64,000 nucleotides of DNA from Arthrobacter frigidicola (GCA_003602285.1 QZVU01000004.1:248001-312000); one strand, 5' to 3'; counted from the first letter of the stretch, positions 1-9,144 are shown. Made by a program: numbers and translations. The notes: generated by a model from the sequence alone, not told the origin.

Positions 1-1
1 C

Positions 2-648
<647 letters not shown>

Positions 649-649
<1 letters not shown>

Positions 650-1431
650 TGGAGTCCTTCGAAGCGCTGATTGTCGAGGAAGGCCCCGACCGGCTGCTCG
701 TGCGGCTCAACCGGCCCGCCGTACGCAACGCGATCGACCGCCGCATGGTCGAGGAGCTGCACCAGCTGTGCTCGGGCCTTGAGGCACACCCACGGGTGCT
801 GATCCTGACCGGGACCGAGGGCGTGTTCGCCTCGGGAGCCGACATCGGCGAACTCCGGGAGCGCCGCCGCGACGACGCCCTCGCCGGCATCAACTCCACG
901 CTGTTCACCCGGATCGCCCGCCTGCCAATGCCGGTGATTGCCGCCCTCGACGGGTACGCCCTCGGTGGCGGCGCCGAGCTGGCCTATGCCGCCGACTTCC
1001 GCATCGGCACCCCCGCCCTGAAGATCGGCAACCCGGAGACCGGGCTGGGGATCCTCGCCGCGGCCGGGGCGAGCTGGCGCCTTCGGGAGTTGGTCGGTGA
1101 GCCCCTCGCCAAGGAGATCCTGCTGGCCGGGCGCGTCCTGGACGCCTCCGAGGCGCTCGCCGCACGCCTTATCACCGAGATCCACGAACCGGACGCGCTG
1201 CTTGAGGGCGCGCATGCGCTCGCCGACCGCATCGCCCGCCAGGACCCGCTTGCCGTCCGCCTCACCAAGAGCGTCTTCTCGGCGCCGGCTGACGCGCACC
1301 CGCTGATCGACCAGTTGGCCCAGGGCATCCTGTTCGAGTCGGAGGCGAAGTTCGAGCGGATGCAGCGCTTCCTTGACCGCAGGAACGGTTCCCAGCCGGC
1401 TCCCACGGCCGCCGAGGGCGGCGAGCGATGA
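649..1431 (+). CDS. paaF: Enoyl-CoA hydratase (PaaF-like)
   Basis: A 260-residue crotonase-fold protein. The ATG overlaps the TGA of the thiolase gene (TGATG), which argues for this start over an in-frame start 48 bases upstream inside the thiolase gene. The oxyanion-hole segments are visible (SGADIGEL and DGYALGGGAEL), and both positions that carry the catalytic glutamates of true hydratases are Glu (GGGAEL and NPETGLG). That favours hydration of 2,3-dehydroadipyl-CoA, in contrast to the second crotonase of the cluster (20397-21197), which lacks these residues. It lies in a tight three-gene operon for the beta-oxidation part of phenylacetate breakdown. Assignment to paaF rather than a general enoyl-CoA hydratase rests on context. 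Confidence 0.85.
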
Positions 1432-2279
1432 GCGTCCCGGCCCGGGTCGGGGTGCTCGGCGGAGGACGGATGGGCGCCGGCATCGCCCACGCGTTCGTCG
1501 TCGCCGGGGCCGACGTCGTCGTCGTGGAGCGCGACGATCCCGCTGCGCTCGCCGCCCACGGGCGGGTGTCCGGCGCCCTGCACAAGAGCGTGGAGCGCGG
1601 ATCGACGACGGAGCCGCTGCAGGCGATGCTCGACCGGGTCCGGATCTCCACCGACTACGCCGCGTTCGCCGGCTGCTCCCTCGTGGTCGAGGCCGTCCCG
1701 GAGGATGCCGGTCTGAAAGAGGCGGCACTTGCCGCCGTGGAGGAGCACCTCGCCGACGGCGCCTGGCTTGCGACGAACACCTCCTCGCTGTCGGTCGCCG
1801 GGCTGGCCCGGGTGCTGAAGCGGCCCTCGGAGTTCTGCGGCCTCCACTTCTTCAACCCGGTGCCGGCCTCCACGCTGATCGAGGTGGTGCTCGGCCCCGA
1901 CACCTCGGAGCCCACCGCCGCGGCGGCACGCGCATGGGTCGAGGCCCTGGGGAAGACCCCCGTGGTGGTGCGTGATGCCCCCGGGTTCGCCAGTTCCCGG
2001 CTCGGGGTGGCTCTCGCCCTTGAGGCGATGCGCATGGTGGAAGAGGAAGTCGCCTCCCCGGAGGACATCGACACCGCCATGGTCCTCGGCTACAAACACC
2101 CGGTGGGCCCGCTGCGGACCACCGACATCGTGGGCCTCGACGTGCGGCTCGGCATCGCCGAATACCTCGAATCCACCCTGGGCGAGCGGTTCTCCCCACC
2201 GCAGATCCTGCGGGACAAGGTGGCCCGCGGGGAGCTTGGACGCAAGTCGGGCAAGGGCTTCTTCGAGTGGAACGACTGA
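1428..2279 (+). CDS. paaH: 3-hydroxyacyl-CoA dehydrogenase (PaaH-like)
   Basis: A 283-residue single-function 3-hydroxyacyl-CoA dehydrogenase of normal family length. The N-terminal Rossmann motif GGGRMGAGIAHAF binds NAD, the catalytic histidine is in HFFNPVP, and the C-terminal helical domain contains GYKHPVGPL and ends in GKGFFEW, both typical. Its ATG overlaps the hydratase stop by four bases (ATGA), so the two are translationally coupled. Expected reaction in this setting: 3-hydroxyadipyl-CoA to 3-oxoadipyl-CoA, feeding the thiolase at the left edge. It could also serve general fatty-acid oxidation. Confidence 0.88.
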   Translation: MSVPARVGVLGGGRMGAGIAHAFVVAGADVVVVERDDPAALAAHGRVSGALHKSVERGSTTEPLQAMLDRVRISTDYAAFAGCSLVVEAVPEDAGLKEAALAAVEEHLADGAWLATNTSSLSVAGLARVLKRPSEFCGLHFFNPVPASTLIEVVLGPDTSEPTAAAARAWVEALGKTPVVVRDAPGFASSRLGVALALEAMRMVEEEVASPEDIDTAMVLGYKHPVGPLRTTDIVGLDVRLGIAEYLESTLGERFSPPQILRDKVARGELGRKSGKGFFEWND

Positions 2280-2310
2280 CCCCGCTGCCCCCTTCGGGGA
2301 TCCCCGGGAC

Positions 2311-3045
2311 ATGACCGCGCCGGCAGGTGACCCGAGCAGGGACGTCGGGTGGGCGGGCGCCGTGAACGCGCGCGACCTCGGCGGCGTGGCGGGCCGCGTC
2401 CTCCCCGGCCGGATCTACCGGATGGGACGCCGGGAATGGCTGACCGACCGCGGCTGGCAGCAGGCCTGGGACGACGGCGTTCGCTCGGTCATCGACCTCC
2501 GCAACCCCGGCGAGGTGGGCCGCCGCACCTCCGATCCGGTCCTGGACGGGACGGCGGCCGGGCGGTTCCGCGTACGCAACCTGCCGACCGAGGACCCCTC
2601 CGACGCCGGGTTCCGGGCCCTGTGCGGGCCCTACCTGAACACTCCGCTTCACTACCGGGCCAACCTGGAGCGGTGGCCCGAGAAATTCGCCGCGGTGGCC
2701 CGGGCCGTCGTCGCGGCACCGGCCGGGGGTGTGATCGTCCACTGCGCGGCCGGGCGCGACCGCACCGGCATGGTGACCTCCCTGCTGCTCGCCGCATGCG
2801 GGGTGCCGGCCGGGGACATCGCCGACGACTACGAGGTGGCCGTGCGGACCATGAACGAGCGCTACCGGACCCAGGCGGCGCCGCGGGAGAACCCCCGGAG
2901 CGCCGAGGAACTGTCGGCCTGGCTGCACCAGGCCCGGTCTCACCTGCTGGCGCTGCTTTCGACGCTCGACGCCGGGGCGTACCTCCGGGAGGCAGGCCTC
3001 AGCCCCGCTGAGCTCGCCGCGCTGAGGGCGCGGCTGACCCTCTGA
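2311..3045 (+). CDS. Tyrosine/serine protein phosphatase family protein
   Basis: A 244-residue protein of the bacterial dual-specificity (PtpB/LipA-like) phosphatase family. The P-loop HCAAGRDRTGM fits the HCxxGxxR(S/T) signature with the nucleophile at about Cys145. The N-terminal NARDLGG is a family hallmark, and a general acid is probably in the preceding loop. It starts 31 bases after paaH and may be read from the same transcript, but nothing ties it to phenylacetate metabolism. The substrate could be protein phosphotyrosine, phosphoserine or a phosphoinositide-like molecule; the sequence does not decide. Confidence 0.8.
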   Translation: MTAPAGDPSRDVGWAGAVNARDLGGVAGRVLPGRIYRMGRREWLTDRGWQQAWDDGVRSVIDLRNPGEVGRRTSDPVLDGTAAGRFRVRNLPTEDPSDAGFRALCGPYLNTPLHYRANLERWPEKFAAVARAVVAAPAGGVIVHCAAGRDRTGMVTSLLLAACGVPAGDIADDYEVAVRTMNERYRTQAAPRENPRSAEELSAWLHQARSHLLALLSTLDAGAYLREAGLSPAELAALRARLTL

Positions 3046-3064
3046 GGCCGGCCCGGCGCCGGCC
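3046..3064. terminator. Possible bidirectional terminator hairpin
   Basis: GGCCGG and CCGGCC arms around a 7-base GC loop lie between the convergent phosphatase and SGNH esterase genes. There is no T-tract, and in DNA this GC-rich such hairpins arise easily by chance. Confidence 0.3.
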
Positions 3065-3080
3065 CGGCCGCCCGTGCGGT

Positions 3081-3998
3081 CTACCGTGCGGGCCGCTCCC
3101 GCTGCAGGGCGGCAAGGTCAGCGCCGTCCCGTACGGCCGGGAGGTAGCCGGAGCGGTAGCCCTCGGCGTTGGGATGGAGGCCGTCCGGTTCGCCGGCACC
3201 GGTGATCCACGGTTCGGGTGCCCCCAGCCCGTGCGATCGAAAGCCCTCGGTCATCGGGACCCACAGGAAGCCGTGAGCGGCGGCGGCCTCCTCGAGAACG
3301 GCGTTGAGCGAATCGGTTCCGGCGTTGAAGGCCTCCTGCGCCGGAAGGCTCAGGGCCTCCGCCGCGCCGAATTCGGGGGAGAACAGGTGGGGGTAGCCCG
3401 TCACGATGACCGCCGCCTTCGGGGCCGCCCGCCGGAGCTGCCCGTAGAGGGCGTCGAGGTCTCGAGCGAGGGCGGGCAGGACGAGCGCCATCGTCTCCTC
3501 AACCAGGCGGCGGCATGACTCGAGGGGTGCGGCCGCGCAGGTTCCCGCCACCTGACCGAATCCGGCGTCGTTGCCTCCGGCCGACACGGTGACAAGATCG
3601 GTCTGCGGCCCGAGCGAGCCCTCCTCCACCAGCTGGGAGACCTGACCGGGGACGCTGGACGGCGCGGCGCCCGGGGCGGCGACGGCGCCGGCGCAGGTGC
3701 CGTCCGCCGCGAGGTCTACCGTATCCTCGGCGTCCAGCAGCCCGGGCAGGCCGAGGGGGGAGCGCCGGCATTCTCCGGAGTCGGAGCCGGCACCGAGGCC
3801 CGAAGCGTAGGAATCGCCGAGGGCGACGTAGGACAGGGGCTCCGGTAGTGCAGGCGCCGCCGGAGCTGCCGGGGAACAGGCCGACAGCGACGCAGCCAGG
3901 AACGCTGGAAGCAATGCCGCCGGCAGAACCCCTCGGCGGTCCGCCGGCGTCCGTGCCGGCCGGAGGCGCCGCGCTGCGAAGGTGCGGCGTGCGGTCAT
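3081..3998 (-). CDS. SGNH/GDSL-type esterase, predicted lipoprotein
   Basis: A 305-residue secreted hydrolase. The N-terminus is basic (several Arg), followed by a hydrophobic stretch and a lipobox LSAC with Cys41, so it is probably attached to the outer face of the membrane. The SGNH blocks are in order: block I VALGDSYASG with nucleophile near Ser63, a GGND block with the oxyanion Asn, and the DGLHPN block with the catalytic Asp and His. The open frame extends about 1 kb further upstream, but that is the antisense of another gene; the ATG at 3998 precedes the signal peptide and was chosen for that reason. Expected activity is hydrolysis of lipid or acetyl esters; the natural substrate is unknown. 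Confidence 0.82.
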   Translation of the reverse strand: MTARRTFAARRLRPARTPADRRGVLPAALLPAFLAASLSACSPAAPAAPALPEPLSYVALGDSYASGLGAGSDSGECRRSPLGLPGLLDAEDTVDLAADGTCAGAVAAPGAAPSSVPGQVSQLVEEGSLGPQTDLVTVSAGGNDAGFGQVAGTCAAAPLESCRRLVEETMALVLPALARDLDALYGQLRRAAPKAAVIVTGYPHLFSPEFGAAEALSLPAQEAFNAGTDSLNAVLEEAAAAHGFLWVPMTEGFRSHGLGAPEPWITGAGEPDGLHPNAEGYRSGYLPAVRDGADLAALQRERPAR

Positions 3999-4030
3999 GT
4001 CTTCCACGCTATCAAGGCCGGGAGGGGTAC

Positions 4031-4774
4031 TCAGCCGTTCTCCGCCGCCGCGTTCCGGCGGGCCGCCCGCAGCCCCGCGAAGGCGACGGCGCCGGACCCG
4101 AGGGCAGCGGCGATTCCGGGGGCGCGGTAGCGGGGCAGGGTGCGCACCGCGGTCCCGGCGAGGCCCCAGGCCACGGCCGCGGGATAGGCCGCGGAGACCG
4201 GGAGCCGCCGGGTGACGGCGGCGGAGGCACCGGCCAGGGACGCCAGCAGGGCCGTTCCCCAGAAATCGGCGCCCGGGCGGGGTGCGCGGACGCCGCGGTC
4301 GATGAGGAGTTCGGTGACAGCCGCACCCGCCGCCAGGGTGATCCAGCCGCTGAACAGCCCGAGCGGGACCCTTACGAGCCAGCGGTCGGCGGCCGATGTC
4401 CGTTCCGCCTGATCCACCGGCGCGGCCCGCGCATAGCCGAGGAGCGCCGCGGAGGTCGTCGCGGCGATGAGCGGCAGCTGAGCCGCGGGCGAGGACGTCC
4501 GCACCCAGAGCCCCGACAGCCCCACGGCCGCGGCCACCGGGCCGCCGGTCCGGCGGAGCAACTGATGGCGGCGTTGGGCGGGAAGCGCCTGGAAGCCGGC
4601 GTACCCGAGGACGCCGGCGTAAATGGGGAACCAGATGGTGAAGGCGTAGTTGGCCGGAAGGACCCGGCTCGTGCTCTTCTCGGCGTCGCCGTAGTCCCCC
4701 GTGGCGCCGCTGAGGATCCCTCCCGCCACGGCTGCTGCCACGGCGCACTGCCGAAGGATGTCGCGGTCTGGCAC
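4031..4774 (-). CDS. TspO/MBR-like multi-pass membrane protein
   Basis: A 247-residue integral membrane protein with five or more hydrophobic segments. The segments NYAFTIWFPIY near the N-terminus and PLGLFSGWITLA further on resemble the tryptophan-rich TspO-related proteins of bacteria, which are larger than classical TspO. The GTG start at 4774 is preceded by GGAAGG eight bases upstream, while the longer open frame upstream is proline-rich and looks non-coding. Function in bacteria is poorly defined (porphyrin, carotenoid or stress roles have been proposed for the family). It follows a long leader region of almost 400 bases. Confidence 0.68.
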   Translation of the reverse strand: MPDRDILRQCAVAAAVAGGILSGATGDYGDAEKSTSRVLPANYAFTIWFPIYAGVLGYAGFQALPAQRRHQLLRRTGGPVAAAVGLSGLWVRTSSPAAQLPLIAATTSAALLGYARAAPVDQAERTSAADRWLVRVPLGLFSGWITLAAGAAVTELLIDRGVRAPRPGADFWGTALLASLAGASAAVTRRLPVSAAYPAAVAWGLAGTAVRTLPRYRAPGIAAALGSGAVAFAGLRAARRNAAAENG

Positions 4775-5131
4775 GGGCGGTCCTTCCGGGCCGGGGCAGG
4801 CCTCGGGGCCGGGAAGCCGGGCCTGGGGCACCGCCGGCCGGCGTTCGGGGTCGAGGATGCTGCCGGGAACGAATGGAGGTCCTGACCGGTACGGCACTGA
4901 TGGGGGACATTGCCGGGGTCCGGTCAGGACCTCTACGCAAGGACTGTACAAGAGCCACCACCCCCTGCCGCAAGGGTTTCGGGGGAGAAGTATCACGAGG
5001 GTCGAGAATATTCCGGCTCAACTATCACCTCTGTCCCAGAGGTTTCCTTCCGTCACCCTCCGCGGGCGGAACACGGAGGAGGGAGTGCCCAACGTTACGC
5101 AGTGTGACATGCGCGGTGACGCCGCCCTGAC
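4775..5131. other. Long non-coding leader upstream of the TspO-like gene
   Basis: No frame in this stretch shows convincing codon bias. It lies between the 3' end of the amine oxidase gene and the GTG start of the TspO-like gene, both on the minus strand, so it is the leader of the latter. It contains a 14-bp perfect inverted repeat (listed separately), a smaller CCTCT/AGAGG hairpin near 5027-5041 and a minus-strand TTGTAC that could be a -35 element around 4949. I did not recognise a known riboswitch. Confidence 0.5.
4876..4933. repeat. 14-bp perfect inverted repeat
   Basis: GAGGTCCTGACCGG (4876-4889) and its exact reverse complement CCGGTCAGGACCTC (4920-4933) flank a 30-base loop. Transcribed toward the TspO-like gene it could fold into a long hairpin about 100 bases before the start codon. 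The same 12-base core also occurs in coding DNA at 5221-5232 and near 11291, where it encodes Glu-Val-Leu-Thr, so the word itself is not rare here. Confidence 0.45.
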
Positions 5132-5161
5132 GGTGGGGACGGGCGCGCGGCGGTCCCCACC
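5132..5161 (-). terminator. Terminator hairpin after the amine oxidase gene
   Basis: GGTGGGGAC (5132-5140) pairs perfectly with GTCCCCACC (5153-5161) across a 12-base loop, a few bases beyond the stop codon of the minus-strand FAD oxidoreductase gene. The position suits a terminator; there is no T-run, as is common in high-GC actinobacteria. Confidence 0.5.
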
Positions 5162-5166
5162 TCCGG

Positions 5167-6288
5167 TCAGCGCGAAAACCTGCCGGGCCGGAAGGACTCC
5201 AGCATCGGATGCCTGTCGCCGGTCAGGACCTCCCCGGCGAGCAGCTCGCCGCCGATGAGCCCGAGGGTTGCGCCGGAGTGGGTGAAGGCGACGAAGCATC
5301 CCGCCGCCTGCTCAAGCTCCCCGAAGACGGGCTCTCCGTCGCCGGGGATGGGCTTGCGGCCGATCTTCCAGGAGGCCGGCTCAAGGGCGGGGGTTCCCTC
5401 GATGAGCTGGGCCGCCTCGTCGAGCAGTTCCTTGACGACGGGTTCCGGAATGGAATAGCTCCCGTCGGCATTCTCGGTGATGGCCTCTTCGTACCAGTCG
5501 TGGTCCGCGGCCAGGGTGTTGCCCGGGTTGGGCCGGACCGCGGCCCGCGGGGTGTTCAGGACGGTGCGCAGGCCATGCTCGACCGGCTTCGTCACAACGA
5601 GCATCGACACGGGCGAGGCGTCCTCGATGGTGATTCCCAGCGCGGCGACAACCTCGGGGGTCTGCGGACCGCAGGCGACGACGACAGCGTCGCCGTCGTA
5701 CTTCACTCCCGTGCCCGCCGTGACGACGCCGGTTGCCCGGCCGTCGGTGAGGACGACCGAGGCCTTTCCCGCGTGGGTGACGAGGTCCCCGCCGAGGTTC
5801 TTGAACTCCTCTATGAGGAACTCGATGAGGTGCGGCAGCGACACCCAGCCTTCCCCGGGGTTGAAGATTGCCTGCGGAGCCACCGCTGCGGGGTTGACCC
5901 GGGGCGTGAGGGATCCGACCTGCGCCGGGGCGACCAGGTGCGAGTCGTAGCCGTGCCGCTTTTCAGCGGAGTGCCGCCGGCGGGTCGCCTCCTCCTCACC
6001 GGCCCTTCCCCAGTAAAGCGCGCCGTCGAAGCGCAGCCAGTCCCGGGAGGGGTCAGCGGCGAACAGGGTGCGGTAGCGGTCGATCCCTGCCATCCGAAGC
6101 AGGTGGTAGGGGTCCGGGCGCTCGCCGGCGGAGTTCAGCCAGGAGAGGGACCGGCCGGAGGCGCCGCTGGCCAGTTCGGCCTCGGTGACCAGGGTGACGC
6201 CGGCGCCGCCGCGCAGCAGGTGAACCGCCGTCGAGACGCCGAGGATGCCGCCGCCGAGAACGACGACGCGCTGGATAGGTGGAGGCAT
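5167..6288 (-). CDS. FAD-dependent amino acid/amine oxidoreductase (DAO family)
   Basis: A 373-residue flavoprotein of the DadA/glycine oxidase type. The N-terminal dinucleotide motif VVVLGGGILGVSTAVHLL starts about seven residues in, followed by the family pattern LASGASGRSLSW. The C-terminus has a second nucleotide-contact segment, HSGATLGLIGGELLAGEVL. The family oxidises D-amino acids, glycine, sarcosine or related amines to imino acids with hydrogen peroxide or quinone as acceptor. The ATG at 6288 gives a normal N-terminus directly before the FAD motif; the longer frame adds 29 residues without family features. The neighbours do not point to a substrate. Confidence 0.8.
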   Translation of the reverse strand: MPPPIQRVVVLGGGILGVSTAVHLLRGGAGVTLVTEAELASGASGRSLSWLNSAGERPDPYHLLRMAGIDRYRTLFAADPSRDWLRFDGALYWGRAGEEEATRRRHSAEKRHGYDSHLVAPAQVGSLTPRVNPAAVAPQAIFNPGEGWVSLPHLIEFLIEEFKNLGGDLVTHAGKASVVLTDGRATGVVTAGTGVKYDGDAVVVACGPQTPEVVAALGITIEDASPVSMLVVTKPVEHGLRTVLNTPRAAVRPNPGNTLAADHDWYEEAITENADGSYSIPEPVVKELLDEAAQLIEGTPALEPASWKIGRKPIPGDGEPVFGELEQAAGCFVAFTHSGATLGLIGGELLAGEVLTGDRHPMLESFRPGRFSR

Positions 6289-6388
6289 AGGGATACCCTG
6301 ACTGACCGGAACCGGTAAGGGAAGGCGAAAGGCCGGGTCACCCGCGGGTTGACGGACCCGCCGGCACATCGCCAAGAGGCAGGCGGCC

Positions 6389-6820
6389 TCAACCGGGGAT
6401 GGGCTTATCCAGCAGCAGGTTGGTGATCCGCATCGTGCACAGCCGCTGGCCGTCCTCGTTCTCGATGAGCACCTCGTGGGTGGTCAGGGTCCGCCCGAGG
6501 TGGATCGGCGTGGCCGTGACGGTGATCCTGCCCGAGCGGGCCGAGCGGTGGTGGGTGGCCGAGACGTCGACCCCGACGGCGGTCTTGCCCAGGGTGCTCG
6601 CGTGGATCACCGCGGCCCAGGATCCGACTGCCTCGCCGACGGCCAGCGAGGCCCCGCCGTGAAGCAGCCCGAAGGACTGCCGGTTGCCCGCGACGGGCAT
6701 GGTTGCGACGACCTTCTCGACGGACTGCTCAAGGATCTCCACGCCCATGGCGACGTCCAGTTCACCGGGAACAATGCGCCACGGGGTCCGGGCCGCGTCG
6801 GGTGCTGAGGTTTCGCTCAC
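6389..6820 (-). CDS. Hotdog-fold thioesterase (PaaI/MenI-like)
   Basis: A 143-residue acyl-CoA thioesterase. The hotdog signature FGLLHGGASLAVGEAVGS, with its HGG turn and the following Glu (GEAVGS), and the segment ATHHRSARSG match the 4-hydroxybenzoyl-CoA/PaaI class. The GTG start at 6820 has AAGGAG five bases upstream, better than the longer frame. It is divergent from paaZ and shares that promoter region, so it might be under the same TetR operator. Two roles are possible: releasing CoA from trapped phenylacetyl-CoA intermediates, as PaaI does, or hydrolysing 1,4-dihydroxy-2-naphthoyl-CoA (MenI) for menaquinone. A separate PaaI gene exists at 11127-11627, so the second idea deserves attention. 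Confidence 0.78.
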   Translation of the reverse strand: MSETSAPDAARTPWRIVPGELDVAMGVEILEQSVEKVVATMPVAGNRQSFGLLHGGASLAVGEAVGSWAAVIHASTLGKTAVGVDVSATHHRSARSGRITVTATPIHLGRTLTTHEVLIENEDGQRLCTMRITNLLLDKPIPG

Positions 6821-6876
6821 TGGGGCTCCTTGGGGGTGCACTGAAAAAGGCCGATCCTGTACGCTGGGGAAATATT

Positions 6877-6894
6877 ACCGAACGTCCGTTCAGT
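6877..6894. promoter_or_regulatory. Proposed PaaR operator upstream of paaZ
   Basis: An 18-bp imperfect palindrome, ACCGAACG-TC-CGTTCAGT, with one mismatch between its 8-bp arms. It lies 51 bases before the paaZ ATG and 56 bases before the GTG of the divergent thioesterase. The reverse complement matches the site before paaA closely (CTGAACG..ACG.TCGGTAAT). A TANNNT hexamer at 6860-6865 could be a -10. The link to PaaR is inferred from the repeated occurrence at paa promoters. Confidence 0.65.
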
Positions 6895-6945
6895 TTATCC
6901 TCCGGGGGCGGCGGACGCGTTGAGATCAAGCTGAAAGGCGAGTCG

Positions 6946-9033
6946 ATGACGACTGCTACCGCTGTGAGCACGGATATTGTTCCCAGCTTCATCGAGGACT
7001 CCTGGTGGGCTCCGGACCAGCAGGTCCTGGACAGTGGGAACTCCACCCGGGTCCGCGACGCAAGCACCGGCGAGGTCCTCGCCGTCGTCAGCACCGCAGG
7101 CCTCGATGTCGGCGCTGCGGTGCGGTTCGCGCGCTCGACCGGTCAGACCGAACTCGGGAAGCTCACCTTCCATGAACGGGCCCTGAAGCTCAAGGAGCTT
7201 GCCCAGTTCCTCAACGGGCACCGGGAGCCGCTCTATGAGCTGTCGGCCCGGACGGGGGCCACCCGCGGCGACTCGATGGTCGACATCGACGGCGGCATCG
7301 GCGTCCTGTTCACCTTCGGCTCCAAGGGGCGGCGCGAGCTTCCCAACTCGCAGGTCATCGTCGACGGCCCGGCCGAGAACCTCTCCAAGGACAGATCCTT
7401 CCTCGGCACCCACATCTACACCCGCATTCCCGGCGCCGCGGTGCAGATCAACGCCTTCAACTTCCCCGTCTGGGGCATGCTCGAAAAGCTCGCCCCCGCC
7501 TTCCTCGCCGGCGTCCCCACCATCGTCAAGCCCGCGACTCCGACCGGCTATCTCACGGCGGCCGTCGTTAAGCTGATGGTGCAGTCGAACATCCTGCCCA
7601 AGGGATCCCTCCAGCTCATCTCCGGACCGGCCCGGGACCTGCTGGACCACCTCGACTACCGCGACCTCGTCGCCTTCACCGGGTCCGCCTCCACCGCGAA
7701 CCACCTCCGCTCCCACGCGAACGTGATGCACGGCGGGGTGCGCTTCAGCTCCGAGACGGACTCCCTCAACGCCGCGATCCTCGGGCCCGACGCGGTGCCG
7801 GGCACCCCGGAATTCGAGGCCTTCATCCGCTCCCTCGTCACCGAGGTCACCGTGAAGGCCGGGCAGAAGTGCACGGGCATCCGGCGCACCATCGTGCCCA
7901 AGGCCCTCGTCCAGGACGTGGTCGACGCCGCCCGCGCCCGCATCGAAGAGCGCGTCACCCTCGGCGACCCACGGGCGGAGGGCGTCACCATGGGCGCGCT
8001 GGCGTCGATCGAGCAGCTCGAAGGCGTGCGGGACGCGGTGCGGGAACTGATGTCCTCGGGCGGCGAGCTTGCCCTTGGCTCCCTCGAGGCGCCGCCCGTG
8101 ACCCGCGCCGACGGCACGGTGGGCCCCGCCGACGGCGGAGCGTTCATGGCGCCGGTGCTCCTCACCTGGGACGACGTCGAAGCCGGTGCCCTGCACTCAG
8201 TGGAGGCGTTCGGGCCCGTCGCCTCGGTGATCGGCTACGACAACCCCGCCCACGCGGTCCACCTTGCCGCGCTCGGCTCCGGCTCCCTGGTCGCCACCGT
8301 GTGCACCAACGACCCGGCGGTGGCCCGTGAACTCGTCACCGGCATCGCGGCCCACCACGGACGCGTGCTGATGCTCAACCGGGAGGACGCCCGGTCCTCC
8401 ACGGGGCACGGGTCCCCGGTGCCCCACCTCACCCACGGCGGCCCCGGCCGGGCCGGCGGCGGCGAGGAGCTCGGCGGAATGCGCTCGGTGCTCCACCACA
8501 TGCAGCGCACGGCGCTCCAGGGCTCCCCGAACATGCTCACGGCCGTCACCGGGATCTGGCACACCGGGGCCGACCGCAACTTCGACGGCGTCCACCCGTT
8601 CCGCAAGAACCTTGCCGAACTGCGCATCGGGGACGCCGTGCGCTCGGACCTGCGGCAGGTGACCCTGAAGGACATCACGGCGTTCGCCGAGACCACGGGG
8701 GATAAGTTCTACGCCCACACCAACGAGGAAGCCGCCGCGGCCAACCCGTTCTTCCCGGGCATCGTGGCGCACGGGTACCTGCTGCTGTCCTGGGCGGCCG
8801 GGCTCTTCGTCGATCCAGAGCCTGGGCCGGTGCTGGCCAACTACGGGCTTGAGAACCTGCGCTTCCTCACCCCGGTGGCCGCCGGGGATTCGATCCGGGT
8901 GACCCTGACAGCCAAGCGCATCACCCCGCGCGAGACCGACGACTACGGCGAGGTGGCCTGGGATGCGGTGCTGACCAACCAGTCCGACGAAATCGTGGCC
9001 ACCTACGACGTGCTGACCCTCGTAGAGAAGTAG
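6946..9033 (+). CDS. paaZ: Bifunctional oxepin-CoA hydrolase / semialdehyde dehydrogenase
   Basis: A 695-residue two-domain enzyme, the usual PaaZ length. Residues up to about 530 form an aldehyde dehydrogenase with the nucleophile near Cys309 in GQKCTGIRR. The C-terminal 150 residues form a MaoC-type hydratase with the Asp/His pair near Asp586 and His591 in GDKFYAH and the GIVAHGYLLLSW helix. In phenylacetate degradation the MaoC domain opens the oxepin-CoA ring and the dehydrogenase oxidises the resulting aldehyde, producing 3-oxo-5,6-dehydrosuberyl-CoA. The ATG at 6946 was chosen because the longer frame upstream runs through the operator and the divergent gene. Monocistronic; a terminator follows and the paaR gene converges on it. 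Confidence 0.95.
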   Translation: MTTATAVSTDIVPSFIEDSWWAPDQQVLDSGNSTRVRDASTGEVLAVVSTAGLDVGAAVRFARSTGQTELGKLTFHERALKLKELAQFLNGHREPLYELSARTGATRGDSMVDIDGGIGVLFTFGSKGRRELPNSQVIVDGPAENLSKDRSFLGTHIYTRIPGAAVQINAFNFPVWGMLEKLAPAFLAGVPTIVKPATPTGYLTAAVVKLMVQSNILPKGSLQLISGPARDLLDHLDYRDLVAFTGSASTANHLRSHANVMHGGVRFSSETDSLNAAILGPDAVPGTPEFEAFIRSLVTEVTVKAGQKCTGIRRTIVPKALVQDVVDAARARIEERVTLGDPRAEGVTMGALASIEQLEGVRDAVRELMSSGGELALGSLEAPPVTRADGTVGPADGGAFMAPVLLTWDDVEAGALHSVEAFGPVASVIGYDNPAHAVHLAALGSGSLVATVCTNDPAVARELVTGIAAHHGRVLMLNREDARSSTGHGSPVPHLTHGGPGRAGGGEELGGMRSVLHHMQRTALQGSPNMLTAVTGIWHTGADRNFDGVHPFRKNLAELRIGDAVRSDLRQVTLKDITAFAETTGDKFYAHTNEEAAAANPFFPGIVAHGYLLLSWAAGLFVDPEPGPVLANYGLENLRFLTPVAAGDSIRVTLTAKRITPRETDDYGEVAWDAVLTNQSDEIVATYDVLTLVEK

Positions 9034-9042
9034 GGCCCCGCC

Positions 9043-9066
9043 GGCGGGCCGCAGAGGCGGCCCGCC
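9043..9066. terminator. Strong hairpin between paaZ and paaR
   Basis: GGCGGGCCGC (9043-9052) and GCGGCCCGCC (9057-9066) form a perfect 10-bp stem with loop AGAG, nine bases after the paaZ stop. It can serve paaZ and possibly the converging paaIKR operon. Confidence 0.65.
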
Positions 9067-9092
9067 CAAGCGGTCGTTCGCCCAAGCGGTCG
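9063..9092. repeat. 14-bp tandem direct repeat
   Basis: CGCCCAAGCGGTCG occurs at 9063-9076 and again at 9079-9092, separated by two bases (16-bp period), in the intergenic stretch between the converging paaZ and paaR genes. Probably a small duplication; no function is evident. Confidence 0.5.
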
Positions 9093-9144
9093 CCCGCGTC
9101 GGCGGCGGTCGCCGGCGCTGGCGCGCACGCGCCGCTGCCGGGGT

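Noticed and set aside
3999-5021. Upstream extension of the SGNH esterase frame
   Set aside because: It runs antisense-shifted through the TspO-like gene and precedes a clear signal peptide start at 3998.
4920-5232. Apparent third copy of the inverted-repeat arm (CCGGTCAGGACCTC) as a dispersed element
   Set aside because: At 5219-5232 and near 11291 it lies in coding DNA as codons for Glu-Val-Leu-Thr, so chance and codon use explain it.
6895-8196. 433-codon minus-strand frame opposite paaZ
   Set aside because: Gly/Asp/Arg-biased shadow of PaaZ without recognisable domain or start signal.
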